Shown here one piece after another: positions 1-7,333 of a stretch of 20,838 nucleotides of DNA. Within the stretch, counting starts at the first letter, position 1. Every line of letters starts with the position of its first letter. The stretch covers positions 1 through 20,838 of the forward strand of contig BNTV01000091.1 of assembly GCA_025996865.1 (NCBI GenBank), given 5' to 3'. The translations under genes were made by a program, and so were the position numbers. Origin of the DNA: Bacteroidia bacterium. Its GTDB lineage: Bacteria > Bacteroidota > Bacteroidia > Bacteroidales > Azobacteroidaceae. The notes beneath the pieces were generated by a model that had not been told where the DNA came from, ran no database searches, and was given only the letters and a program-made list of their open reading frames with translations.

Positions 1-1
1 A

Positions 2-1699
2 GATCGTATGCCTAAAAATTATGCAACCGTAAAATATACCGACAAAGACAACAACGGTTTTTTTGACTACATAGAATACGACATGGATGGGGATTTCAAA
101 TTCGAAACCGCAATCGACCTGAAAGCCTTAGGTATTGATGATCGTTGCGATTTGATTGACATTTCTTCTTTCAAATATAAAAATTTTACGGATCTGATGA
201 AAAAAATGTCGGATAATATTTGGGAAAACACTCAGACGGCTATAAAAGTTGCGGAAAAATACAACTCTCCGACAAATTGGTATGCCAAATTGAAACAAGC
301 CTCTTCTATCCGGGAAAAATATCACAAAGGATATTGGTTGCAATATTACCTTTATAAAGATTTGGAATATTTATTTCTCAGAAAACAGGATAAAAAAATG
401 TTGGAACAATTAAACAAATCTTATTTTTCAGGGAACTGGGAAAGCATGCTGATTGATGATAATCAAGTATCGGGATTGATTCCTGTCGCTAAAGGATGGT
501 CAAACAATTCCATTAATGCAGTTATTTTCAGGAAAAACGCAATAGTCACCTGTAAAGATATTCAATTTATTTCTTATTACGATACGGAAGGGTTTGTCAC
601 ATTGGGAAAACGAAAATTAGGAAGTTCCGAATGGACTATTCAACGAACGCTTTATAAAGGAAACATCAACGACGCCCATAATTGCATAAGCATTATGGCA
701 GACGGAGACGGATATCTTCATGTATCCTGGGATCATCATGCACAAGCCTTGAATTATGCAAAAAGCAAAGAACCTTTCTCCTTGGAACTCGGGGAAAAAC
801 AATTCATGACGGGAAGTCTGGAAACAAAAGTGACCTATCCCGAATTTTATAAAATGCCTGATGGGAATATGCTTTTTTTCTATCGTGACGGACAATCAGG
901 CAAGGGAAATCTCTTGCTGAATTATTACGATTACAAGACTCAAACATGGACACAACTCCACAAAAACCTGATCGACGGAGAAAATCAGCGGAATGCTTAC
1001 TGGCAAGCTTGCGTGGATAAAAAAGGAACCATACACTTGTCGTGGGTATGGAGGGAAACTTCAGCTGTCGAGACAAATCACGATTTATGCTATGCCCGGT
1101 CCCGCGATGGAGGAAAAACATGGGAAAATTCCAAAGGAGAAAAATATACGCTGCCGATTTCAGCATCTACTGCGGAATATGCATGCAAAATACCTCAGTC
1201 TTCCGAATTGGCGAACCAAACAGCCATGACTGCAGATAGAGACGGAAGACCTTACATCGCAAATTATTGGAGAACTCCGGATTCCGATGCTCCCCAATAT
1301 CATGTGGTTTACCATGATGGAAAAAAGTGGGTCGATTTGAATTTAAATTTCCGGGATTTATCATTCACATTGAGAGGCGCCGGAACGAAACGTCTTCCGA
1401 TTTCCAGACCTCAGATCATTGCGGATAATAAACAAATTTCCCTTATTTTCAGAGATGAAGAAAGAGAAAACAAGGTTTCTATCGCGACTTGCAAAGATGT
1501 TAAAAAGAACCGGTGGCAGGTGTCCGATTTGACCGGTTTCCCGGTCGGAATGTGGGAACCTGCTTTTGATACCGAATTATGGAGAGATAAAGGCTTGTTA
1601 CACATTTTTGTACAGAATGTCGACCAGATTGATAATGAAGGAAAAGCGGATATACTTCCTCAAATGGTGCAAGTGATGGAATTGAAATCAAATTTTTAG
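2..1699 (+). CDS. BNR_4-type beta-propeller polysaccharide lyase/hydrolase, 5' partial
   Basis: The frame is open to the window edge (codons before the ATG at 8 are not stops), so the true start probably lies upstream. Residues counted from the ATG at 8. Residues ~12-29 hold two acidic loops (DKDNNGFFD, then DMDGD) of the EF-hand/dockerin Ca-binding type. A helical stretch follows to ~150. From ~155 to the end the protein reads as a BNR_4 seven-bladed propeller, with a DAHNCISIMADGDGYLHVSW segment, an Asp-box SRDGGKTW near 365, and repeated Trp/Asp strands. BNR_4 propellers include ulvan lyases and L-rhamnose-glucuronate lyases/rhamnosidases in Bacteroidota polysaccharide loci; this is family knowledge, and the exact substrate cannot be read here. 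The N-terminal part probably belongs to a second domain cut by the window, making this a fusion. The next gene starts 49 bp downstream on the same strand, suggesting co-transcription. The family call is fairly secure and the activity is not. Confidence 0.72.
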   Translation, partial: DRMPKNYATVKYTDKDNNGFFDYIEYDMDGDFKFETAIDLKALGIDDRCDLIDISSFKYKNFTDLMKKMSDNIWENTQTAIKVAEKYNSPTNWYAKLKQASSIREKYHKGYWLQYYLYKDLEYLFLRKQDKKMLEQLNKSYFSGNWESMLIDDNQVSGLIPVAKGWSNNSINAVIFRKNAIVTCKDIQFISYYDTEGFVTLGKRKLGSSEWTIQRTLYKGNINDAHNCISIMADGDGYLHVSWDHHAQALNYAKSKEPFSLELGEKQFMTGSLETKVTYPEFYKMPDGNMLFFYRDGQSGKGNLLLNYYDYKTQTWTQLHKNLIDGENQRNAYWQACVDKKGTIHLSWVWRETSAVETNHDLCYARSRDGGKTWENSKGEKYTLPISASTAEYACKIPQSSELANQTAMTADRDGRPYIANYWRTPDSDAPQYHVVYHDGKKWVDLNLNFRDLSFTLRGAGTKRLPISRPQIIADNKQISLIFRDEERENKVSIATCKDVKKNRWQVSDLTGFPVGMWEPAFDTELWRDKGLLHIFVQNVDQIDNEGKADILPQMVQVMELKSNF

Positions 1700-1748
1700 T
1701 CTTAAACATAAGCTATTCGAAATGAAACAATAAACAAATTATATACAG

Positions 1749-4700
1749 ATGAAACAAATAATTATAAACATTCTATGCTTCATTTCGGTTTTGTCCGGCC
1801 TCTCGGCTCAAACCCGGAAAGTTACCGGTTACGTTGACCCCTTCATCGGCTCAGGTGGACACGGTCATGTTTTTGTCGGCGCCCATGTTCCTTTTGGGGC
1901 AGTGCAAGTTGGTCCTTCCAATTTTTTCAAAGGTTGGGATTGGTGTTCGGGATATAATTACCGGGACAGTGTAATCATCGGATTTCCGCAACTGCATCTC
2001 AGCGGAACAGGTATCGGCGATTTGGGCGATGTGTTGATTATGCCGTATATGGGCGATGTGAAATTGGACAAAGGCAAGGAAATCGAACGTTACAGCGGTT
2101 ACGCTTCTAAATTTTCACATAAAAATGAAATGGCAAAACCGGGCTATTACAGTGTAAAATTGGATGATTACAATATTGACGTACAACTCACGGCAAGCGA
2201 GCGTGTCGGATTTCATCAATATACTTTTCCGCAAGGCGAAAACGCCCGCATCATCATTGACTTAAAAGAAGGTTTGAACGACAAATCGACAGATACTTAT
2301 CTTGAAATAGTCGATAAATATACCCTGAAAGGCTACCGCAGTTCGGAAGGCTGGGCGAAAAAACAAAAAGTGTTTTTTGCGATAAAATCATCAGTCCCCG
2401 TTACCGATTTTGCCATTTATGACAATACAACATTGATTGCAGGGAAAAAAGCAACCGGCGCCTCATTGAAAGGATTGATTTCCTTCAAAAAATCACCGGA
2501 AAAAGTATTGCTGAAAGTCGGCATTTCGCCGGTCAGCGCCGAAAATGCGCTTGCAAACATCAAAGCCGAAATTCCCGATTGGGATTTCGATAAAGTCAAA
2601 AACCGCGCGCTTGACTTATGGGAAAAGGAATTGGCTAAAATTGAAATTGAAACAAAGAATGAAGCCGACAAGCGTATTTTTTATACCTCCCTGTATCACG
2701 CCATGACGCATCCTTCGCTGTTTAACGACCATAATGGCGACTATATGGGTTCCGACTGGAAAGTTTATAAGAATGCCTCTTTTGATAATTATACGATTTT
2801 CTCGCTTTGGGATACTTATCGCGCGGCTCATCCGCTGTTTACGCTCACGAATCCCGATAAGGTGAGCGATTTTGTCAACAGTATGCTGGCGATTTTCGAC
2901 CAAACGGGCGCGCTTCCTATCTGGCATTTGAGAAGCTATGATACAGGCACAATGGTAGGAATAAGCAGTTTTCAGGTGATTGCCGAAGCCTGTATAAAAG
3001 GAATCAAGGGTTTTGATGCGGAAAAAGCGTATAACGCTTTGAAAATCACGGCAATGAGCGATTTGAGAGGATTGGATTATGTGCGGGATTTAAAACCCAT
3101 TCCTTCCGATGTAATGAAAAACCGACCTGTGGCAAGCGCCTTGGAATATGCAATCGGCGACGCTTGTATCGCTTTGATGGCTAAAAAATTAGGAAAAACA
3201 GCCGATTATGAATATTTCAAGAAGAGAGCGGAGAATTATAAGTTATACTACGATAAGGAATCCGGATTTCCCCGTGGGAAAATGGCTGACGGCTCATGGA
3301 ATCCTGTTTTTGACCCGCTCAAATCGAAACGTCCTTATGCCACCGATTATGCGGAAGGAAACGCTTGGCAATACCTATGGCTTGTCCCTCAGGATGTGAA
3401 CGGATTGATTGAACTGTTGGGCGGAGAAGCCGCTTTCATCGACCGTTTAGACCAATTCTTTTCGCTTGATTTCGACCCCAACGACCCCGATGTGCTGATT
3501 GACTTGACAGGGCTGATTGGGCAGTACGCTCATGGCAACGAACCCAGCCACCACATTGCTTACATGTACGCTTACGCCGGCCAGCAATGGAAAACGGCTC
3601 GTTTGGCACGCAAAATCATGAAGGAATTTTATCACGACCAACCGGACGGGATTATCGGAAATGAAGACTGCGGGCAAATGTCGGCATGGTATGTCCTTTC
3701 TTCACTGGGTTTTTATCCGGTACTGACCGCTTCGGGCGACTATGTTTTCGGCAGTCCGCTTTTCGACAAGGCGGTTATTCACCTCGAAAACGGAAAGGAA
3801 TTTACGGTTGAAACCGTAAATAATTCTTCGGAAAACATTTATATTCAATCAGTTGAATTAAACGGGAAAAATTATCCTTTTACCTTCATTTCTCACAAAG
3901 ATATTCTGAACGGAAGCGTTTTGAAATTCACGATGGGAAAAAACCCGAATTACAAGTACGGAAAAGAACCCATTCTCCGGCCCCGCGATGGAGGAGATGA
4001 AACCCTTGCCGCAAAGCCCTTTGTGCATCCCGGAATGTCGCAAACCGGCGAAGACTTGGCCTATATGAAACAGCAGGTGCAAGCGGGAAAAGAACCTTGG
4101 AAAACAGCTTTCGAAAATCTAAAAAAAGCAGCTTCCCTTGATTTCAAACCGGTTCCGTTTACCCATATTTCCGTCGGGCCTTATGGAGCCAACAGCATTG
4201 GCGGTCGAGAGTACGAACGAAGCTCCGACGCCGCTTACAACCACGCCTTGATGTGGTATATCACGGAAGATAAACGGTATGCCGACAAGGCAATCGAGAT
4301 TTTGAACGCCTGGTCGTACCGTTTATGGGATTTCGACGCCAACAATGCCAAACTGAACGTCGGATTGTTCGCCCCGCCGTTTCTGAATGCTGCGGAAATT
4401 CTCAAGCATACGGATTCGGGATGGGCGGAAAAAGACAGGGAACAATTTGAACGTCTTGTATTGACCGTTTTTTATCCGACTATCAAGGATTTCTTTACGG
4501 AAGCCAACGGAAACTGGGACGCTTCGATTATCCATACAATGTTGTGTATCGGCGTTTATACCGATAATCCGGAAATATTCAACCGCGGACTGGAACGGTT
4601 TTACCATGGAACCGGCAATTCCGGCATTACGAAATACATTTATCCCAACGGTCAATGTCAGGAAACCACCCGCGACTGGGGACATGTACAACTCGGAATC

Positions 4701-5915
4701 GGCGAATTTGCCAAAGCGGCTCAAGTAGCATGTACACAAGGAATTGACTTGTACCGCGTTGCCGGCGACCGTCTGGCTTTGGGATTTGAATATACAACAA
4801 AATACTTGCTTGGCGGGGAAATTCCGGTTTTTGGCGTGCTGTCCGAAAGGGAGAAAGACCGCTTTAGGGATATTTACGAATCCATTTTTAACCATTATCA
4901 AACGGTCAAGGGAATAGAATTGCCTTATACAAAGGCGGCTATCGAAAAACATACCCGCCCGAAATCATCGGTTGCACTGCTGACGGCTTTGCGCGCTCCC
5001 TTAAACTATATTCCAACGGCGGTCAAACAAAGCGTTCAACCCGATCCCAAAGCAAAATCCCCCATGGAAACAGGAGCATTAACTGTCTCTACATTAACTT
5101 CTTCCGAAGGAGCAATCCTTGTTCGTCCGGGAGAATCCATTCAGGAAGCGATTGATAAAAACAAATTCGTAGTGCTTGAAAAAGGCGTTCACACCTTGAA
5201 AGAGCCTTTGAAAATGAAAAGTGGAGTTACGCTTGCAGGCAAGGGCAAGGAAACCATTCTTTTTCTGAGTCCCGAACAAAGGATGGCAACCATCATCAAT
5301 ATTGACAAGGACTTGCATGATGTTGTCGTTCGCGACCTCCTGATTGAAGGCGCCGTCAGCGTGAAAACAAACGACGACCCGAACCACGACCGCAGAAACC
5401 GCTCCTACATGAGCGCTCCAAGCCGTGAAGGCATCCTGTTTTCCGCCGATAAAGACGGAGAAATGAAAAATATCCGTTTCGAAAACCTGACGGTTCAAAA
5501 CTGTACCAAAAGCGGAGTGTCGGTCAAAGGAGCGAGTGGAGTGAAAGTCATCAACTGCGATTTCAGCGACAACGGGGCAAGCATTGTACCGGGCGCCGGT
5601 TTCCATCACAACCTGCTGCTGACACATGTTTCGGACGGAGAAATCAGGAACAGCCGCTTTGATACCTCGCCTTGGGGAAGCGGTATTGACATGACTTTTT
5701 GCCGCAATATTTCCGTCGTGGAAAATGAAGCTGCCCGAAATGCCCTGTCGGGTATCCGGTGCACAGAATGTGAACACATTAGCATAACCGGCAACTTGGT
5801 TGAAGGAAACGACCTGAATGGAATCGGACTGGATGTTTTGATGGATGGGTCGAAAAATATGGAAATCAGAGATAATTTGTTGCAACTAAACGGTTTGGGA
5901 AGAAATATTTATTGA
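1749..5915 (+). CDS. Three-module secreted CAZyme: GH92 alpha-mannosidase + alginate-lyase-fold lyase + beta-helix
   Basis: A 1388-aa protein with a Sec signal (cleavage likely after GLSA, residue ~21). Residues ~25-735 are a complete GH92 exo-alpha-mannosidase. Family hallmarks are YVDPFIGSGGHGH near the start, GNEPSHH at 596-602 (its Glu is the family's catalytic acid) and GNEDCGQMSAW at ~637. GH92 enzymes are Ca-dependent and trim mannose from N-glycans or yeast mannan. After a ~20-residue linker, residues ~758-1090 match the Alginate_lyase (PF05426) helical fold used by PL5/PL38, with GNWDAS near 920 and ETTRDWGHVQLGIG near 970. From ~1123 (VRPGESIQEAID) to the end it is a right-handed parallel beta-helix with repeating Asn/Gly turns, as in pectate-lyase-like proteins. 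Typical GH92 proteins stop where the linker begins here, so the length is about twice normal. The protein may act on a glycan carrying both mannose and uronic acid; that is inference. An AT-rich cassette begins 16 bp after its stop. Confidence 0.85.
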   Translation: MKQIIINILCFISVLSGLSAQTRKVTGYVDPFIGSGGHGHVFVGAHVPFGAVQVGPSNFFKGWDWCSGYNYRDSVIIGFPQLHLSGTGIGDLGDVLIMPYMGDVKLDKGKEIERYSGYASKFSHKNEMAKPGYYSVKLDDYNIDVQLTASERVGFHQYTFPQGENARIIIDLKEGLNDKSTDTYLEIVDKYTLKGYRSSEGWAKKQKVFFAIKSSVPVTDFAIYDNTTLIAGKKATGASLKGLISFKKSPEKVLLKVGISPVSAENALANIKAEIPDWDFDKVKNRALDLWEKELAKIEIETKNEADKRIFYTSLYHAMTHPSLFNDHNGDYMGSDWKVYKNASFDNYTIFSLWDTYRAAHPLFTLTNPDKVSDFVNSMLAIFDQTGALPIWHLRSYDTGTMVGISSFQVIAEACIKGIKGFDAEKAYNALKITAMSDLRGLDYVRDLKPIPSDVMKNRPVASALEYAIGDACIALMAKKLGKTADYEYFKKRAENYKLYYDKESGFPRGKMADGSWNPVFDPLKSKRPYATDYAEGNAWQYLWLVPQDVNGLIELLGGEAAFIDRLDQFFSLDFDPNDPDVLIDLTGLIGQYAHGNEPSHHIAYMYAYAGQQWKTARLARKIMKEFYHDQPDGIIGNEDCGQMSAWYVLSSLGFYPVLTASGDYVFGSPLFDKAVIHLENGKEFTVETVNNSSENIYIQSVELNGKNYPFTFISHKDILNGSVLKFTMGKNPNYKYGKEPILRPRDGGDETLAAKPFVHPGMSQTGEDLAYMKQQVQAGKEPWKTAFENLKKAASLDFKPVPFTHISVGPYGANSIGGREYERSSDAAYNHALMWYITEDKRYADKAIEILNAWSYRLWDFDANNAKLNVGLFAPPFLNAAEILKHTDSGWAEKDREQFERLVLTVFYPTIKDFFTEANGNWDASIIHTMLCIGVYTDNPEIFNRGLERFYHGTGNSGITKYIYPNGQCQETTRDWGHVQLGIGEFAKAAQVACTQGIDLYRVAGDRLALGFEYTTKYLLGGEIPVFGVLSEREKDRFRDIYESIFNHYQTVKGIELPYTKAAIEKHTRPKSSVALLTALRAPLNYIPTAVKQSVQPDPKAKSPMETGALTVSTLTSSEGAILVRPGESIQEAIDKNKFVVLEKGVHTLKEPLKMKSGVTLAGKGKETILFLSPEQRMATIINIDKDLHDVVVRDLLIEGAVSVKTNDDPNHDRRNRSYMSAPSREGILFSADKDGEMKNIRFENLTVQNCTKSGVSVKGASGVKVINCDFSDNGASIVPGAGFHHNLLLTHVSDGEIRNSRFDTSPWGSGIDMTFCRNISVVENEAARNALSGIRCTECEHISITGNLVEGNDLNGIGLDVLMDGSKNMEIRDNLLQLNGLGRNIY

Positions 5916-5930
5916 TAAAAAAAGGTAATG

Positions 5931-5947
5931 ATATACTTATTTACACT
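5931..5947 (+). repeat. Left arm of 17-bp inverted repeat flanking the Panacea cassette
   Basis: The sequence ATATACTTATTTACACT lies 16 bp after the stop of the GH92 fusion gene. Its exact reverse complement lies at 6913-6929, just past the stop of the second cassette gene. The two arms enclose exactly the promoter and both small genes. They could be cassette ends, recombination sites or a chance AT-rich match. Confidence 0.6.
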
Positions 5948-5974
5948 CAATTTCATAATACAACCCTGAAAAAA

Positions 5975-6006
5975 TTTGGCTATTAATAAATAAATGCGTA
6001 CATTTG
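5975..6006 (+). promoter_or_regulatory. Bacteroidota -33/-7 promoter of the Panacea cassette
   Basis: TTTG at 5975-5978, exactly 20 nt of spacer, then TACATTTG at 5999-6006. This is a perfect match to the Bacteroidota primary sigma factor consensus (TTTG, 19-21 nt, TAnnTTTG). Transcription would start near 6013, giving a ~25-nt leader before the ATG at 6038. Confidence 0.75.
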
Positions 6007-6037
6007 TAAAACTAAGAATTATTTACAATGTAATCTT

Positions 6038-6481
6038 ATGGCATATAAAGTATTAGATATAGCAAACAAAATTATCAAAATAGCTTCTGATAATGATGCG
6101 GGAGAACTTGTCTCCAACATGAAGTTACAGAAATTGCTCTACTATCAACAAGGATTTCATTTAGCATATTTTTCTGGAAAACCCCTGTTTGAAGAAAATA
6201 TAGAAGCATGGATGTATGGCCCTGTTGTCCCCTCTATTTATGAAAAATACAAAACAGAAGGTTCAAATGGATTAAATTATGAAGGTGATGTAATCATTTT
6301 AAGCTCTAAAAGAGAAGAAGCTTTATTTAATGAGGTTATGAGGGTTTATGGAGAGTTTTCAGCTATTGGATTAATGAATCTTACCCATTCCGAAAGTCCT
6401 TGGAAAGAAACTTCTATTGGAGTAGGAAATGAAATAAGTAAAGATAAAATGATGAATTTTTTTAAGAAAAAACTGAAATAA
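6038..6481 (+). CDS. Panacea-domain (SocA-like, DUF4065) antitoxin
   Basis: A 147-aa protein carrying the Panacea/SocA signature almost end to end: an N-terminal VLDIANKIIKIA helix, SNMKLQKLLYYQQGFHLA at ~27-44, GKPLFEENIEAWMYGPVVPSIY at ~48-69, and a C-terminal helix with SPWKET (~120). In Caulobacter, SocA is a proteolytic adaptor for the toxin SocB. Panacea proteins elsewhere are antitoxins that pair with many unrelated toxins (PanA/PanT). The length is normal for a stand-alone domain. It is the first gene of a two-gene unit behind a consensus promoter, and the partner starts 6 nt after its stop. The gene is clearly more AT-rich than its neighbours, and a 17-bp inverted repeat flanks the pair, which fits horizontal acquisition. 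The family call is confident; the antitoxin role is inferred from family and layout. Confidence 0.85.
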   Translation: MAYKVLDIANKIIKIASDNDAGELVSNMKLQKLLYYQQGFHLAYFSGKPLFEENIEAWMYGPVVPSIYEKYKTEGSNGLNYEGDVIILSSKREEALFNEVMRVYGEFSAIGLMNLTHSESPWKETSIGVGNEISKDKMMNFFKKKLK

Positions 6482-6487
6482 GAAAAT

Positions 6488-6907
6488 ATGGGTAATAAAA
6501 GAGGTAAACCGCTAATAAAAGATATACAAAGAGAAAAAAAAATCAACAAAAATAAGATAGATACTCTTAATTACCCTATATTTTGCTTCAAATATTTACG
6601 GGAAATATCCATAAAAGGTTCTACAGATGCGGATTTTTTTGTGAACTTTTTACTTAGGTTACAAAAATTATCCGATTTGGGATGGGAAGAAATAAGAAAG
6701 GCACCAAAACATGGTTTTGGAACTGAGCAAATACCTATAAATAAACTAAAACCAAAAGATTATCCTTCTATTATGACACCAGACGTAACACATTTAACAG
6801 TATTTAGAGCCAATGGAGATAATAGACCATTCCTTGGTATCCAAAATAAAGACATTTTTCATGTCATTTTTATTGAAGCAAAATTTAATGATATTTATAA
6901 CCACTAA
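6488..6907 (+). CDS. Unrecognised 139-aa protein, putative toxin partner of the Panacea antitoxin
   Basis: I cannot name a family. The protein has a Lys-rich start (IKDIQREKKINKNK), a central helical region (~40-65) ending in LSDLGWEEIRKAPKHGFG, and a C-terminal half rich in short strands. That half ends with VTHLTVFRANGDNRPFLGIQ and FHVIFIEAKFNDIYNH at the extreme C terminus. A helical first half, a beta-rich second half with an Arg/Asn-rich strand, and a terminal F-H-V-x-F-I...YNH strand recall RelE/ParE-like small ribonuclease toxins, but this is only an impression. It sits 6 nt after the Panacea gene and should be translated from the same transcript. Antitoxin first and toxin second is a common type II order. 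It has no signal peptide or membrane segment. The toxin role is inferred from the neighbour alone. Confidence 0.6.
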   Translation: MGNKRGKPLIKDIQREKKINKNKIDTLNYPIFCFKYLREISIKGSTDADFFVNFLLRLQKLSDLGWEEIRKAPKHGFGTEQIPINKLKPKDYPSIMTPDVTHLTVFRANGDNRPFLGIQNKDIFHVIFIEAKFNDIYNH

Positions 6908-6916
6908 TCCTTAGTG
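6902..6916 (+). terminator. Small hairpin at the end of the Panacea cassette
   Basis: CACTAA-TCC-TTAGTG forms a 6-bp stem that overlaps the stop codon of the putative toxin gene and is followed by an A/T-rich tract. The stem is weak and lacks a clean T-run, so terminator activity is uncertain. Confidence 0.3.
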
Positions 6917-6929
6917 TAAATAAGTATAT
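6913..6929 (-). repeat. Right arm of 17-bp inverted repeat flanking the Panacea cassette
   Basis: Exact reverse complement of 5931-5947, starting 6 bp after the putative toxin stop codon. It overlaps the small hairpin at 6902-6916 by four bases. Confidence 0.6.
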
Positions 6930-6949
6930 TATTCCCTTTAGTTAGGTTC

Positions 6950-6965
6950 GCTCTCTAACGAGAGC
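6950..6965 (+). terminator. Hairpin, possible terminator after the cassette
   Basis: GCTCTC-TAAC-GAGAGC is a perfect 6-bp stem with a 4-nt loop, followed by AAATTTTAA. It is the best terminator-like structure downstream of the cassette and would also stop read-through into the palindromic element at 7010. Confidence 0.4.
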
Positions 6966-7009
6966 AAATTTTAACACGAATTAAAATGTTTGCCCTGTTT
7001 TCCATTTTC

Positions 7010-7253
7010 GGCTAAATCTTTTTTTGAGGTGCTATTTTCGGTATTGCCACATTTAACATTCCGTTAGGAATGTATCGCTCGGTAGAAATGCATTGAAACC
7101 TCCTTCTATCTGCAATCTGTATGATTGTAACCATCTGCCATATAGCAGGTTGCATTCCTACGGAATGCAGGGGAGACAAGGATATATCAATTTCTACCGA
7201 GCGATGCAATCCTACGGATTGCCGAAAATAGCACCTCAAAAAAAGATTTAGCC
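7010..7253. repeat. MITE-like imperfect palindrome with 32-bp perfect arms
   Basis: Positions 7010-7041 are the exact reverse complement of 7222-7253 (32 bp). Inside the arms a second matching block, ATCGCTCGGTAGAAAT, occurs at 7074-7089 and inverted at 7190-7205. Three small palindromes of one type lie inside: ACATTCC-GTTA-GGAATGT (7056-7073), TGCATTCC-TAC-GGAATGCA (7151-7169) and GCAATCC-TAC-GGATTGC (7206-7222). It contains no believable gene. The architecture fits a non-autonomous mobile or REP-like repeat; similar palindromes built on a xxTTCCnnnGGAAxx core are, as I recall, common between Bacteroidota genes. Confidence 0.65.
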
Positions 7254-7264
7254 CCATTCATGCG

Positions 7265-7296
7265 CTTGGAAAACTGAGGTTTTTTATTTAACTTTG
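7265..7296 (+). promoter_or_regulatory. Promoter of the Kelch/SARP regulator gene
   Basis: CTTG (one mismatch to TTTG) at 7265-7268, exactly 20 nt, then TAACTTTG at 7289-7296, a perfect -7 element. The ATG at 7334 follows about 37 nt downstream. The promoter starts 12 bp after the palindromic element ends. Confidence 0.6.
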
Positions 7297-7333
7297 CAAG
7301 GAAAAGCCTTTCAAAAAGTAATTCCATGCAAAG

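Noticed and set aside
4323..4952. 209-codon minus-strand open frame inside the alginate-lyase module
   Set aside because: Antisense shadow. The plus-strand frame has clear family motifs across the same bases.
5094..5885. 263-codon open frame on the minus strand inside the beta-helix module
   Set aside because: It is the antisense shadow of a strongly supported coding region; the translation shows no domain, signal or low-error family feature.
7012..7257. 81-codon minus-strand open frame in the palindromic element
   Set aside because: It is an accident of the inverted repeats: the translated ends derive from the two arms, and no protein family is visible.
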